From positions 868,001 to 932,000 of the forward strand of contig NZ_PJCA01000031.1 in the NCBI RefSeq assembly GCF_002836355.1: a DNA stretch of 64,000 bases. Reading direction: 5' to 3'. The position numbers and the translations under genes were made by a program. Source of the DNA: Moritella sp. Urea-trap-13. GTDB lineage: Bacteria > Pseudomonadota > Gammaproteobacteria > Enterobacterales > Moritellaceae. Positions 19,151 through 29,983 of the stretch are shown here, piece after piece (the stretch's first letter is position 1; each line of letters opens with the position of its first letter). The notes beneath the pieces are model-generated. The model saw nothing but the letters and a program-made list of their open reading frames with translations, made no database searches and was not told the origin of the DNA.

Positions 19151-21013
19151 ATGAGAAAATTATTCTCAATACTCGGATTCATTCTTTCTAAAATAGGCAG
19201 TTCGATTACCTTTACCCGTAATTTAATCTTGAACCTGTTTTTTATTTCTTTTATCGCAATCATTATTATCGCGTTGCAGCAGACAAAAGAAGTACCAGTC
19301 ACATTCGCAGATAACGCCGCGTTAGTGCTTAACTTAAACGGTGTTTTGGTTGATCAACCAAAACTAGTAGATCCATTCGATCAAGTGATTAGCGAATTTG
19401 TTGATTCTAAAAACGTCGTTAATGAAATTGCGATTTCAGATGTGGTTAACGTCATTAACAACGCTAAGACTGACAATGCAATTAACGCGCTGATCTTAGA
19501 TTTGGCCCTGCTAAAACCTGCAAGTTTAACTAAGCTCACTGATATTTCAGATGCTTTAGTGGAATTTAAAAAGAGTAATAAGCCAGTTTATGCTTATGGC
19601 GATTATTTTAGCCAAGAGCAATATTTCCTTGCTTCATTTGCTGATGAGATTTTACTTAATCCAGCTGGCGGTGTGTTATTACAAGGTTACGGTAGTTACA
19701 GTCTTTACTTCAAAGATGCGATCGACAAATTAAACCTGTCATCACATGTGTTCCGTGTTGGTACTTATAAGTCATTTGTTGAACCCTTTACACGTAGCGA
19801 TATGTCTGCAGAGAGCAAAGAAGCCAAATTAAACTGGCTAAATCAACTTTGGAATACCTATACCAGTGTTGTGGCAAGTAACCGTTCAATTAACGCTGAT
19901 GACGTAGCGCCTAAAGCAGACGTATTTATTGCCAAACTGCAATCAGTCAATGGCAATATCGCCGAATATGCTTTGCAACAGAAGTTGGTCGACCAATTAT
20001 TAACACGTGAACAGATTTCGCGTTATCTGGCTAAAAAGCTCAACAGCGAATCGGCTAAATACGACAAAGTTGAATTTTTAGATTACCTTGCCCTGCAGCC
20101 AACCCCTTTTGAGCAACAAGGTTTTGCTAACAAGCCAGGTGTCGGCATCATTTTCGCAAGCGGCCAAATCTTAGATGGCAATCAGCCTGCCGGTGCGATC
20201 GGTGGAAAGTCGCTGAGTAAACTATTGCTAGAAGCCAAAGATGATGAACAGATTAAGGCACTGGTACTGCGTATCGACAGCCCTGGTGGCAGCGCATTTG
20301 CGTCTGAACAGATCCGTACCGCGTTATTAGAAGTAAAACAAGCTGGTAAGCCCGTCATTGTGTCTATGGGCAGTGTTGCCGCGTCAGGTGGTTATTGGAT
20401 AGCTTCTGCTGCGGATGAAATCTGGGCTAAACCAACCACAATAACCGGTTCAATTGGTATTTTTGGTATGTTTGCAACGACAGAAAAACTGCTAGCGAAA
20501 CTCGGTATATACAGTGATGGTGTTGGCACAACGGATTACACCGGCCTATCCGTTAATCGAAAGTTACCAGAGCATATGGCTCAAATCATTCAAATGACCG
20601 TTGAAAATGGTTACAGTAACTTTTTAAATGTGGTTGCTGAAGGTCGAGACATGACCACAGAGCAAGTGGATGAGATCGCCCAAGGCCGTGTTTGGACTGG
20701 TAGTGATGCATTGCGTTTAGGCTTAGTTGATAACCTAGGTAATCTTGATGACGCCATTGCCGCGGCGGCCAAACAAGCCAATGTAGCAAGTGACTCATTG
20801 ATCTTAATTCAAACACCGCGCAGTGAGCGTGAACGATTACTGTCGATGTTTACACAATCAATCGCCACGCAAGTGTTAACACAACTTAATATCAGCGCGG
20901 ATGGTCATGTGGCAACGTGGTTAGCGACTATGAGTCAACAAGCTGCACAACTTAACAACTATTCGGACCCACAAGGTCTGTATGTGCAATGTTTAGTGTG
21001 TGAAGTTAAGTAA
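19151..21013 (+). CDS. sppA: signal peptide peptidase SppA, 67 kDa type
   Basis: SppA degrades leftover signal peptides in the inner membrane. One N-terminal membrane helix (about 25-43) anchors two tandem S49 protease domains. The catalytic dyad splits between them: Lys207 in VGTYKSFVEP and Ser412 in GSVAASGGYW, corresponding to Lys209/Ser409 of E. coli. Length 620 is standard. AGGA lies seven bases before the ATG. A hairpin at 21102-21132 lies between sppA and ansA, which are in the same order in E. coli. Confidence 0.96.
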   Translation: MRKLFSILGFILSKIGSSITFTRNLILNLFFISFIAIIIIALQQTKEVPVTFADNAALVLNLNGVLVDQPKLVDPFDQVISEFVDSKNVVNEIAISDVVNVINNAKTDNAINALILDLALLKPASLTKLTDISDALVEFKKSNKPVYAYGDYFSQEQYFLASFADEILLNPAGGVLLQGYGSYSLYFKDAIDKLNLSSHVFRVGTYKSFVEPFTRSDMSAESKEAKLNWLNQLWNTYTSVVASNRSINADDVAPKADVFIAKLQSVNGNIAEYALQQKLVDQLLTREQISRYLAKKLNSESAKYDKVEFLDYLALQPTPFEQQGFANKPGVGIIFASGQILDGNQPAGAIGGKSLSKLLLEAKDDEQIKALVLRIDSPGGSAFASEQIRTALLEVKQAGKPVIVSMGSVAASGGYWIASAADEIWAKPTTITGSIGIFGMFATTEKLLAKLGIYSDGVGTTDYTGLSVNRKLPEHMAQIIQMTVENGYSNFLNVVAEGRDMTTEQVDEIAQGRVWTGSDALRLGLVDNLGNLDDAIAAAAKQANVASDSLILIQTPRSERERLLSMFTQSIATQVLTQLNISADGHVATWLATMSQQAAQLNNYSDPQGLYVQCLVCEVK

Positions 21014-21101
21014 TAACCTTTATAACTGATTTATAAATAAGTTATAAAGCAATAAAGTAAATACGTAAGAAATAATCAGTATTAAATAAGTAGTAGCCCT
21101 A

Positions 21102-21132
21102 TTGTGCGGTAAATTGACGATTTACCGCACAA
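21102..21132 (+). terminator. 13-bp hairpin between sppA and ansA
   Basis: TTGTGCGGTAAAT and its perfect complement flank a TGACG loop about 90 bases after the sppA stop. No T-run follows (AATCTAG), so it is either a weak terminator or an RNA-stabilising hairpin. Confidence 0.45.
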
Positions 21133-21255
21133 ATCTAGTCCCGCCGTTAATTACCCTATTTAATTGCAGTTTTATTCAGTAATTTAGCAGCAAGCTATTC
21201 CATTAATTGATTTCAGCACTATAATCCCCTTTAAAAACGCACAGGGAATTTATTA

Positions 21256-22266
21256 ATGGCTAAGAAATCAATCTACATTGCATATACTGGTGGCACGATC
21301 GGTATGCAACATTCAGAGCACGGTTATGTACCGATGGAAGGATTCATGACAGATTGCTTAGCGCGTCTACCTGAATTCCACCGCGAAGAAATGCCTGATT
21401 TCACACTGCATGAATATTCGCCGTTAATCGACTCTTCTAATATGGCCCCGTCTGATTGGCAACAAATTGCAGAAGATATCCAAACCAATTATGACGAATA
21501 TGATGGTTTTGTGATCTTACATGGTACAGATACCATGGCCTATACTGCATCAGCATTAGCATTTATGTTAGAAGACCTTGGCAAACCAGTTATCGTGACT
21601 GGTTCACAAATCCCACTAGCCGAAATTCGTTCTGACGGACAAAGTAACTTACTTAACTCACTTTACCTTGCCGCAAACTACCCAGTTCACGAAGTATGCT
21701 TATTCTTTAATAATCAATTATTACGTGGCAACAGAACAACTAAAGTTCATGCCGATGGTTTCAGCGCCTTTGCAACGCCAAATTGCGAAACCTTATTAAA
21801 AGTCGGTATTAATATCGAAGTACTATTAGGTGACGTAAAACCAATTGCAGAAAAAACCCTGACGGTGAGCAATATTACGCCGCAACCAATTGCGATCGTA
21901 ACGCTTTACCCTGGTATCTCAACCGAAGTAATTGGTAACATCCTATTACAACCAGTGAAAGCACTTATCTTGCTAAGCTATGGTGTCGGTAATGCACCAC
22001 AAAGCGCAGATATCTTAGATGCATTGGAAGCCGCTAACAAACGCGGTATCGTAGTTGTTAACCTTACCCAGTGTATTAAAGGTAAAGTAAACATGGGCGG
22101 TTATGCAACAGGCGATGCGTTAGCACAAGTGGGCGTTATCTCAGGTTTTGATATGACGACTGAAGCAGCATTAACCAAACTGCATTATCTCATTAGTAAG
22201 AATTTACCAAGCGAAGAAATCAAAGTACTAATGCAGAAAAATATCCGTGGTGAATTAAGCCATTAA
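21256..22266 (+). CDS. ansA: cytoplasmic L-asparaginase I AnsA
   Basis: AnsA hydrolyses asparagine to aspartate and ammonia. The two asparaginase signatures are present: AYTGGTIGM at residues 9-17 and LHGTDTMAYTASAL near 90. There is no signal peptide, and the length of 336 fits the type I enzyme. AGGGAA lies upstream of the ATG. It follows sppA in the same direction, as in E. coli, and ends at a strong bidirectional terminator. Confidence 0.96.
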   Translation: MAKKSIYIAYTGGTIGMQHSEHGYVPMEGFMTDCLARLPEFHREEMPDFTLHEYSPLIDSSNMAPSDWQQIAEDIQTNYDEYDGFVILHGTDTMAYTASALAFMLEDLGKPVIVTGSQIPLAEIRSDGQSNLLNSLYLAANYPVHEVCLFFNNQLLRGNRTTKVHADGFSAFATPNCETLLKVGINIEVLLGDVKPIAEKTLTVSNITPQPIAIVTLYPGISTEVIGNILLQPVKALILLSYGVGNAPQSADILDALEAANKRGIVVVNLTQCIKGKVNMGGYATGDALAQVGVISGFDMTTEAALTKLHYLISKNLPSEEIKVLMQKNIRGELSH

Positions 22267-22327
22267 ACTCGATTAATGTGGCGTTAGAGTTACATTAGCT
22301 AGTCGCTATAAAACAGACAAATAAAAA

Positions 22328-22359
22328 CGGGAAAGACAGTCACTGTCTTTCCCGTTTTT
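22328..22359. terminator. bidirectional terminator between ansA and punC
   Basis: CGGGAAAGACAGT pairs with ACTGTCTTTCCCG. The stem is flanked by AAAAA on the left and TTTTTT on the right, so it can end both converging transcripts. Confidence 0.92.
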
Positions 22360-22402
22360 TATCTGCCATTTATAACTGTAAAGTAACTAACTAGATAAAG
22401 CT

Positions 22403-23647
22403 TTAAGCCACTGCTGCTTCAGTTACAACATCTGCAACCTGCTTGTGCTTAGCTAACGTATAACCCACTACAATCAACACACCTTGGAACAACATCACTG
22501 CCGTCACTGCGTAAAGACCCTGGTCAGAGAACGCTGAAACCACACTACTTGCTAAGAAACAAAACATCGTCTGTAAGAAGTTAAGTAACCCTGCCGCTGT
22601 CGCACTGCAATTTTTAAAATCAGCCAATGCAGCATTAATCACCAACGGATAAATTGCACCATTAGCCACTGCTAAGAAACAGAATGGGATCAAGATAGGC
22701 CAAATAGTCGTTGGTGCTGTCACAAATGTAATCACAAACATAGTTACCACTGTCGTGATAAACAGGGTGATTAACCAAGGCAGTAATTGTTTGGCACTCA
22801 AGCGGGTTAACAAGCTACGACAACCATAACCACCCACAAGGAAAGCAACTGTCTGTGGCAAGTAACTCAGACCAATATCCGCGCCGGAATAGCCCATCGC
22901 AGTCATAATAAAAGGTGAACCGGTTAAATAGGCGAAGAAAGCAGCGGAGCACGCCGCAAATATTAACATGTTACCCATGAATATTTTTGATTTTATAATC
23001 TGCTTATAATCACGAGTCAATTGCGTTGATATTTTTTCTTGTTTTTTATCCAGCGGTGCACTTTCTTGTTCGCCTGTTGTTGCGAACATTAGGGCGAGAC
23101 CAATCACCACTAGTACCACAAAAATACTGCGCCAGCCGAAATATTCTTCAAGGCCAGCACCCAATAGTGGTGCTAATGCTGGAGACAAGGCAACGAGTGG
23201 CATAATAGTCGCAAAAATACGCTCTGATGCTTTACCTTGATAACGGTCAATAACCACCGCCTGCCAAATAACAGTACCACAACACGCACCTAACGCTTGG
23301 CCAAATCGAGCCAGTAGAAACAGTTCAATACTGTTAGACACTGAGATCACAGCCGTCGATATAACAAAAATAGTCATACCAACAAACAACATTTTCTTGC
23401 GGCCGATACGATCAGATAAAGGGCCATACACTAATTGACCAAGTGCCATGCCGAGTAAAAAGATACTCAGTGACAAGCTAATTAATGTTTGCGTGGTACC
23501 AAACTCAGAGCGAATGGTTTCGAATGCAGGTAAATACATGTCAGTGGCGAGAAAACCCAACATACTTAATCCAGAAAACCAGATCATAGTACTCATTGAC
23601 GCGTTCTTTTTTGTATTGATAGTGCTATTGCTTTTAATATTGTTCAT
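22403..23647 (-). CDS. punC: MFS transporter, Bcr/CflA family, PunC-like
   Basis: A 414-residue, 12-helix drug/H+ antiporter-like protein. The loop signature GPLSDRIGRKK follows helix 2, and AACSAAFFAYLTGSPFI is typical of the YdhC branch. Residues throughout resemble E. coli YdhC, now PunC, which handles purine nucleosides. The gene is divergent from a YdhB/PunR-type LysR gene with about 100 bases between, the same arrangement as in E. coli. It is therefore probably activated by that regulator in response to purines. Confidence 0.85.
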   Translation of the reverse strand: MNNIKSNSTINTKKNASMSTMIWFSGLSMLGFLATDMYLPAFETIRSEFGTTQTLISLSLSIFLLGMALGQLVYGPLSDRIGRKKMLFVGMTIFVISTAVISVSNSIELFLLARFGQALGACCGTVIWQAVVIDRYQGKASERIFATIMPLVALSPALAPLLGAGLEEYFGWRSIFVVLVVIGLALMFATTGEQESAPLDKKQEKISTQLTRDYKQIIKSKIFMGNMLIFAACSAAFFAYLTGSPFIMTAMGYSGADIGLSYLPQTVAFLVGGYGCRSLLTRLSAKQLLPWLITLFITTVVTMFVITFVTAPTTIWPILIPFCFLAVANGAIYPLVINAALADFKNCSATAAGLLNFLQTMFCFLASSVVSAFSDQGLYAVTAVMLFQGVLIVVGYTLAKHKQVADVVTEAAVA

Positions 23648-23750
23648 TGCTTAACTACATAGACTAATGATGATGTTGACAGTTTAATACTGGCGTTCGC
23701 GTTTGAGAAACGCTAATATTTCATCATTGCTTTCAAAAAATTTGATGTGT

Positions 23751-24653
23751 ATGTTTTCCCAACAAGATCTGCAGGTTATCGACGCTGTTGCCCGACGTGG
23801 AAGTTTCACCGCTGCAGCAGATGAATTATGTAAAGTACCCAGTGCCATTAGCTATACGGTACGTAATATTGAAGAGCGGTTAGCCGTGGCGTTATTTATT
23901 CGTTTACACCGCAAGGTAGAACTTACCCCTGCCGGTGAATACTTTGTCATTGAATCGCGTAAATTACTCAAGCAAATGGCCCATATGAAGTTTCAAACCC
24001 AGCGAGTGGCCCATGGCTGGAACGAAAGCGTGTCCCTCGCGTTAGACAACGTAGTGCATGAAGGTCGTATCAATACCATGGTCGGTGACTTCTATACTGC
24101 CTTTCCGGATGTGGAACTGTTATTAACCATGGAAGTCTATAACGGGGTTTGGGATGCACTGGTTGATTCACGTGCTGATATAGCCATTGGCGCGACAGCA
24201 ACTATTCCAGTCAGTGGCGGCTTTGATTACCGTGGTATGGGTGAATTAAAGTGGACGTTTGTGATCAGTCCCAATCACCCGCTCGCCCAAGTTCAGCAAC
24301 CAATCAGTAATGAAGCGCTCGCACAATACCCAGTAATTTGTTTGGAAGACACCGCCCGCAAGCTTCCCAAGCGCACAACTTGGTTACTTGATAATCAACG
24401 CCGGCTTGTCGTTCCTAACTGGCACAGTGCAACACAGCTACTCAAAGGCGGTTTAGGCATTGCCATTATGCCCGCACATATGGCCAATAAATTAATCCTA
24501 ACAGGGGATCTAATAGAAAAGGAAGTTATTACAGCCCTACCAGTTAGCGATTGTTGCTTAGCCTGGAATACCAAACGCATGAGCCCTGCCGTGACATGGT
24601 TATTAGATTATTTAGGTGATAGTGACCAATTACATCAACAATGGTTGGAATAA
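23751..24653 (+). CDS. punR: LysR family regulator, PunR (YdhB)-like
   Basis: The N-terminal HTH (GSFTAAADELCKVPSAISYTVRNIEE) and a LysR substrate domain make up about 300 residues. The start MFSQQDLQVIDAVARRGSF aligns well with E. coli YdhB/PunR; the frame is open for 16 more codons upstream but has no better ribosome site. Motifs shared with PunR include EVYNGVWDALVDSRADIAIGAT and the C-terminal MSPAVTWLLDYLGDS. Divergent from punC, which it likely activates when purine nucleosides such as adenosine are present. Confidence 0.85.
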   Translation: MFSQQDLQVIDAVARRGSFTAAADELCKVPSAISYTVRNIEERLAVALFIRLHRKVELTPAGEYFVIESRKLLKQMAHMKFQTQRVAHGWNESVSLALDNVVHEGRINTMVGDFYTAFPDVELLLTMEVYNGVWDALVDSRADIAIGATATIPVSGGFDYRGMGELKWTFVISPNHPLAQVQQPISNEALAQYPVICLEDTARKLPKRTTWLLDNQRRLVVPNWHSATQLLKGGLGIAIMPAHMANKLILTGDLIEKEVITALPVSDCCLAWNTKRMSPAVTWLLDYLGDSDQLHQQWLE

Positions 24654-24725
24654 TAGCTGTTATGCTTGCCATTGATATTCTATAATTAATTCTATTGATT
24701 GTATTTAAAAGGATTTACATTTCCA

Positions 24726-27700
24726 ATGGCAACTTCATTCGCAAATTTTCGTCTACGCTTTTCACGTGCACCGCGCTATCAACGCCTCTGTAGTTATGCA
24801 CTCGTTGCCTATTTCTTGTATGCCTTACTGTTAGGCTTACTCGTCCCTTACTTGGTCAAAAGCATCGCCCCCGAAAAAGCCAGCGCGTTAATTAATCGCC
24901 CAGTTTTGCTAGAAGATGTATCCATTAATCCTTTTACCCTCAAATTTGAAATTAAAGGTTTTGAGATCCTGACCCATGAACAACAAGAATTCATCAGCCT
25001 TGGTCGTATAACATTGCAAGCCAACCTCTGGAAGAGTTTGTTCAATGGCAGTATTAACCTTGAAACGGTAGAGATCGATCAGGCTAATATAAATATCGAA
25101 AAATTAGATCAAATTCGCTATAGCTTCTCCGATATTCCAGAATATATGGAAGAACAAGCTAAACGTTTTGTTACCGTAGACGCAATCGTAGAAGAAACGG
25201 ATCAAGGCACCGACTTGCCGCATATGCAAATTGCTAATATAAGTATCACTAATACCGCGTTTAATTTTAAAGACCGTCCAACAGGCTCTGAACTCGACTA
25301 TCCAGCAATCAATGTTTCACTGACTAAATTCAATAGTATTGCCATGTTAGAGAATAAACAGCAGAGCAATGCCCCGACACCAACTTACAACAGTTTCGAT
25401 CTAAGTATTGAAGGTAGCGATGAAAGTGCTGTTACAACTGCAGGTCGATTCCAGTTAACACCATTGGAAGCGCAAGGTGAACTCGCACTTAAGCACATTA
25501 AACTCACCACATTCTGGCCATTTATTGCCAAAGAGATTCGTGCAGAGTTAGAATCTGGTACTATTGATTTAGCCACAAACTACCGCTTTATTAGCGATAC
25601 GACCCCGACAACAGATACGCCGACACCACAATTCATTACCGACACCGGCGAGTTTGCATTACGTTCACTGATATTTTCTGCTGTCGATAACGAACTCATC
25701 AACTTGCCCTTGTTTACCGCTGCAGGTATAACGCTAGATTTACAACAGCAACTCGTGGGTATCGATAACGTCAGTACCGATGGCTTGCAACTCCATGCCA
25801 GCATTAATAAAGGCGAAGTAGATTTAGCCGCATTATTAACCCCACAATCAATAACTAACCAGCAAGCATTAGCTAGCGAACAAGCTCCTAGCGTCGTAGT
25901 TGTCGTTCCAACGGTAACTGAGCAAGCCACAGCAGAAAAAGATTCCGTAGTAAGTTCAGTCGTCGATGTCATCGAGACTGTCGCTGAAATAGAAGTGGAA
26001 ACAGTCGTTGAACAAGTGGCCGCAATTGAAGCCAGAGCAGACGCACGAGTATGGGTGGTGAATCTTGGGGAATTCAATTTAACCAATTATGATATCAACA
26101 TCGTTGACTCGTGGATAACGAAGGCGACAAAATGGCGCATCGCACCACTGAACTTCAGTACCAAAGCAATATCAAGTAGCTATGATGCCCCTATCGACTA
26201 TGAGCTAGCGCTAAGTATTAATGATAACGGTAGCTTTGCTTCACAGGGCAGCATCGACATTAAACAGCAATCAATTGATGCCCACATCAGTCTAGAAAAA
26301 CTGAATTTGACTCAATTTCAGCCTTATATTACTCCTTATCTGAATATCACCATGGAGAGTGGCCTTTTCACCACCAAAGGCGACCTTGTTGCTGATAGCA
26401 AAGGTACTGCGCGTTTCAACGGTGAAGTTCAAGTTGAAAAACTGGCGATCAATGACAAGAAGCTCAATAAATCGCTGCTTAAATGGCAAGACTTTACCAT
26501 TAACAATATTGCACTCGATCAACAAGCTAATAGCTTACTCATCGATCACATCGAATTAACCCAACCTTATGCACAAGTTATCGTGGCAGCAGATAAAAGC
26601 TCCAACCTATCTGACTTAGTGATTGAGCAGAAATCGGCTAATGAAAGCACCGAAGTAACGGCTGCAGCAGAAAAAGAAAAAGCACAATCAGCAACAACAA
26701 CAGCAAGTGCAGATGCCATGTTGATTGAATTAAACAAGTTCACGCTAGTCGCAGGTAAGGTGGACTATACCGATGACGTACTTAAACCAAGCTTTGAAGC
26801 AGTCATCGAAAATATAGAAGGTCATGTTGGTAAATTATCATCAACAACAACCAAAAATGCAGAAATCGATATCAAAGCTATCGTCAACAAATACGCGCCG
26901 ATGACCTTAAAAGGTGTGGTTAATCCGTTAATCCCAGAACCTTTTATTAATGTTGAATTTGTATTTAATAACTTTGAGTTACCCTCAATGACACCCTACT
27001 CTGGTACCTATGCTGGTTTAGATATTGATGAAGGCCAACTTTCTCTTGCGCTTAAATACAAACTAGAAAAAAGTCACCTAGAAGGCAGTAACCATATTTT
27101 AATTGATCAATTAGATATGAATGATACTAAAGACAGTGACGCAGGCAGCATACTGCCTATTACCCTAGCTATCCCATTATTAAAAGATAGCAGTGGTGCA
27201 ATTGATTTAGGCGTTAACGTATCCGGTAATATTGATGACCCAAGCTTTAATGTTGGCGAGATTGTACTGAAATCATTAAGTAACATTATTATGAAAGCAG
27301 TAACATCACCCTTTACGTTATTAGCTAGCCTAGTGGATACCACTGAAGATTTAGATAAGGTGAGTTTTGCCAATGGTTCAACAACGCTAGCACTAACAGA
27401 ACAAAGTAAACTAGATACATTAGCCAAAGCATTAGCACAACGCCCAGAAATAAAACTCAATATCAAAGGCAGTTATGACGCCAACTTGGATAAACAAGCG
27501 CTGCAAAATAGCACATTAAACGCTAAGTTGAGTCAAGCAACTGGCATCGTCATTGCGGACGATAGCAATACTGCAGAGCTAGCCGTATCGGCAAATATGA
27601 CCGGTGCACTGGTTAGCTTGTATGAATTAGAAACCAAAGGCAAAGCGGATGCATTACGCACTCTGATTGCGACACAGCAGCCAGCACTTGCTGAGGCAGA

Positions 27701-27923
27701 GTTGGAACAAGTTTGGTTGCATAGTTTGTATACCGAGACCAGCAAGCAGCAGGTCGTTACTGATAAACAATTAAGAAGATTGGCAAAATCACGCGCAAAC
27801 ATTATTAAGTCACATTTGCGTGATGTCAGTAAAGTCGAGGCGGGGCGTGTCTTTGTGTTAAGTCATCAAAGCAATGTACCATCAACAACGACCCAGACAA
27901 CACTGACTATGGTAGTTAAATAG
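24726..27923 (+). CDS. DUF748 (AsmA/YhdP-like) inner-membrane-anchored protein
   Basis: A 1,065-residue protein with one N-terminal membrane helix (LVAYFLYALLLGLLVPYLV) and a long periplasmic body. It has the DUF748 opening INRPVLLEDVSINPFTLKFEIKG (positions about 58-80), beta-rich repeats, an Ala/Val/Glu-rich linker near 395-440, and a C-terminal helical tail. The family belongs to the AsmA/TamB/YhdP bridge proteins thought to move phospholipids between the membranes. I start at the ATG at 24726 with AAGGA 12 bases upstream; the frame also opens at a TTG nine codons earlier. It reads alone. Substrate unknown. Confidence 0.85.
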   Translation: MATSFANFRLRFSRAPRYQRLCSYALVAYFLYALLLGLLVPYLVKSIAPEKASALINRPVLLEDVSINPFTLKFEIKGFEILTHEQQEFISLGRITLQANLWKSLFNGSINLETVEIDQANINIEKLDQIRYSFSDIPEYMEEQAKRFVTVDAIVEETDQGTDLPHMQIANISITNTAFNFKDRPTGSELDYPAINVSLTKFNSIAMLENKQQSNAPTPTYNSFDLSIEGSDESAVTTAGRFQLTPLEAQGELALKHIKLTTFWPFIAKEIRAELESGTIDLATNYRFISDTTPTTDTPTPQFITDTGEFALRSLIFSAVDNELINLPLFTAAGITLDLQQQLVGIDNVSTDGLQLHASINKGEVDLAALLTPQSITNQQALASEQAPSVVVVVPTVTEQATAEKDSVVSSVVDVIETVAEIEVETVVEQVAAIEARADARVWVVNLGEFNLTNYDINIVDSWITKATKWRIAPLNFSTKAISSSYDAPIDYELALSINDNGSFASQGSIDIKQQSIDAHISLEKLNLTQFQPYITPYLNITMESGLFTTKGDLVADSKGTARFNGEVQVEKLAINDKKLNKSLLKWQDFTINNIALDQQANSLLIDHIELTQPYAQVIVAADKSSNLSDLVIEQKSANESTEVTAAAEKEKAQSATTTASADAMLIELNKFTLVAGKVDYTDDVLKPSFEAVIENIEGHVGKLSSTTTKNAEIDIKAIVNKYAPMTLKGVVNPLIPEPFINVEFVFNNFELPSMTPYSGTYAGLDIDEGQLSLALKYKLEKSHLEGSNHILIDQLDMNDTKDSDAGSILPITLAIPLLKDSSGAIDLGVNVSGNIDDPSFNVGEIVLKSLSNIIMKAVTSPFTLLASLVDTTEDLDKVSFANGSTTLALTEQSKLDTLAKALAQRPEIKLNIKGSYDANLDKQALQNSTLNAKLSQATGIVIADDSNTAELAVSANMTGALVSLYELETKGKADALRTLIATQQPALAEAELEQVWLHSLYTETSKQQVVTDKQLRRLAKSRANIIKSHLRDVSKVEAGRVFVLSHQSNVPSTTTQTTLTMVVK

Positions 27924-27966
27924 CTAAATAAATCACAGAATGAATTACAAAGTAAGCTGAAAAATA

Positions 27967-28003
27967 GACCTCGTTGATTTGTACTATTAAAATCAATGAG
28001 GTC
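27967..28003. terminator. 14-bp hairpin after the DUF748 gene
   Basis: GACCTCGTTGATTT pairs with AAATCAATGAGGTC (one wobble) around a 9-base loop, 44 bases after the DUF748 stop. No T-run follows on the plus strand. The rest of the 301-base gap to the next gene holds nothing else I recognise. Confidence 0.5.
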
Positions 28004-28224
28004 TGTACCCCACCCTCATATTGCCCTATCAAGCCTACCGCCGATAAATATACAAATCCCAGATCATGACTTATGCTTACACTATATTTACAAATATTTG
28101 CACCATGCTTTACAAAATATGTCACTATGTTTGAGTTAAAAAAAGCAAAGCAAATTTGAATGCCAAGCTGTTTACAATTTACTGATGAATAAAACTTCAG
28201 TGATAAGTAATTGGAGGTCGATTT

Positions 28225-28551
28225 ATGCTTGAAGGCAATTTCATCACAGTAAAGTCTGAGCTGCTAATAAGGCACATTCATCAATTTATGCACAACAAGC
28301 TCAGCTACAACATACTCATGGATTACAGTTGGGAGATATTACAAGATTGGCAGCGTTTAAACATAGTCGATAGTAAGATTGCGAGCTCAAGAGAACAAAT
28401 ATTTTGGTACTTAGTCTTCGAGCTGCAAATTCAAGATGAAGTCGCGTTATTGCATGATAAAGAGCTGAATCGCAAACTAGATCATTGCATACAGTTTTTA
28501 CAAGGACAACTTGATATGCCTGACGACTGCATTGGCATCAGGCCTAATTAG
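28225..28551 (+). CDS. hypothetical protein, 108 aa
   Basis: A strong GGAGG lies seven bases before the ATG, which supports a real gene. The product is a mostly helical soluble protein rich in Leu, Gln and His, with no signal peptide or membrane segment. The middle (SYNILMDYSWEILQDWQRLN) and the end (LDMPDDCIGIRPN) show no motif I can name. It is convergent with pepT at 31 bases. Confidence 0.6.
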   Translation: MLEGNFITVKSELLIRHIHQFMHNKLSYNILMDYSWEILQDWQRLNIVDSKIASSREQIFWYLVFELQIQDEVALLHDKELNRKLDHCIQFLQGQLDMPDDCIGIRPN

Positions 28552-28581
28552 CGTAGTTAACTCGAGTTTTTAATTAGAGTA

Positions 28582-29808
28582 CTACTGGTATTTCTTTGCC
28601 GTTAACGCCGCTAGTTTAACAATCACCTGCACTGATTTTTCCATCCCTTCTACCGTGATAAACTCATGGATACCATGAAAGTTATAACCGCCAGTGAAGA
28701 TATTTGGGCAAGGTAAGCCCATAAAGGATAATCGCGCCCCATCAGTGCCTCCACGAATAGGTTTAATGTCCGGCTGTATATCACACTCAATCATCGCATG
28801 CGTAGCCAGTTCAATGATATGTACATGAGGTTCTACCATTTCACGCATATTGTTATAACTGTCGCTTATTTTAATCTCTATGCGTTCACAACCAAGTTCG
28901 TTATTTAGTTCAGCGACTTTTTGCTGCATAAATGCTTTACGATGCGCTAATCCAGTTTGATCAAAATCACGAATAATATAACTTAGCGTGGTTTTAGCGA
29001 CACTCGTTTGCATGGCATTTAAGTGATAGAAACCTTGGTAACCTCCGGTACACTCTGGCGTTTCATCGGCAGGCATTAGCATTTGGAATTTCGCCGCCAT
29101 ACCCATGCTGTTAACCATCTTACCTTTTGCTGACCCAGGGTGTACGTTAACACCGCGACAAATAACATCTGCGGAGCTAGCATTAAAATTTTCATACTCT
29201 AATTCACCAACGGGACCACCATCAATGGTGTAAGCCCACTGCGCATTAAAGCCTTTTACATCAAACAGGTCTGCGCCACGACCAATCTCTTCATCGGGGG
29301 TAAACCCAATACAAATGTCGCCGTGTTCAATTTCAGGGTTGGCTTGCAAATACGCGATAGCCGTTATAATTTCCGCAATCCCGGCTTTGTTATCGCCACC
29401 AAGCAATGTCGACCCATCGGTGGTGATGAGGGTCTGACCCTGTAATTGCTCGAGTTCTGGATACATGGCTGGTGACAGTTTTTCAGTGTCGCTTAAACGA
29501 ATATCACCACCTTGATAATTTTCGACAATTTGTGGTTTAACATGCTGACCAGATGCATCTGGCGCGGTATCCATATGGGCAATAAAACCAATAGTTGGTA
29601 CAGTTGTGCTAATATTACTCGGTAGACGTGCCGTTAAGTAACCATTGCTATCGAGTTTTACGTCATCTAAATTCAGTGCAATTAACTCTTGCTGTAATTG
29701 TTTCGCAAACACAGTTTGCCCTGGGGTACTGGGACAAGTAGCAAGGGTATGATCAGATTGGGTATCAAAACTTACATAACGTAAAAAACGTTCAATCAAT
29801 GTTGTCAT
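28582..29808 (-). CDS. pepT: peptidase T (tripeptide aminopeptidase)
   Basis: PepT releases the N-terminal residue of tripeptides in the cytoplasm. M20 metallopeptidase landmarks are visible: [10 protein letters not shown] (zinc His and Asp), [13 protein letters not shown] (bridging Asp), [10 protein letters not shown] (general-base Glu) and [17 protein letters not shown]. The C-terminal [17 protein letters not shown] and GGYNFHG close the site. Length 408 is standard. Single gene. Confidence 0.96.
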   Translation of the reverse strand: MTTLIERFLRYVSFDTQSDHTLATCPSTPGQTVFAKQLQQELIALNLDDVKLDSNGYLTARLPSNISTTVPTIGFIAHMDTAPDASGQHVKPQIVENYQGGDIRLSDTEKLSPAMYPELEQLQGQTLITTDGSTLLGGDNKAGIAEIITAIAYLQANPEIEHGDICIGFTPDEEIGRGADLFDVKGFNAQWAYTIDGGPVGELEYENFNASSADVICRGVNVHPGSAKGKMVNSMGMAAKFQMLMPADETPECTGGYQGFYHLNAMQTSVAKTTLSYIIRDFDQTGLAHRKAFMQQKVAELNNELGCERIEIKISDSYNNMREMVEPHVHIIELATHAMIECDIQPDIKPIRGGTDGARLSFMGLPCPNIFTGGYNFHGIHEFITVEGMEKSVQVIVKLAALTAKKYQ

Positions 29809-29983
29809 AATAAAGCCTTAATGAATAAAAAAGTAAGTAGTTATGATGTAAGGATATTATGCATCATAAAAAGTGACGATAGATTGTCCTTAATCATTAA
29901 TGGCTATTAAATTTTACTTCAAGGATGTTATTTATAAAGCACAAAACCCTGCATGCGTTTCAGCAACAGCGAAGAGGTTTAGA

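Noticed and set aside
25580-26086. 168-codon minus-strand open frame opposite the DUF748 gene
   Set aside because: Ser/Thr/Val-rich low-complexity antisense of an Ala/Glu/Val-rich linker; no ribosome site or family.
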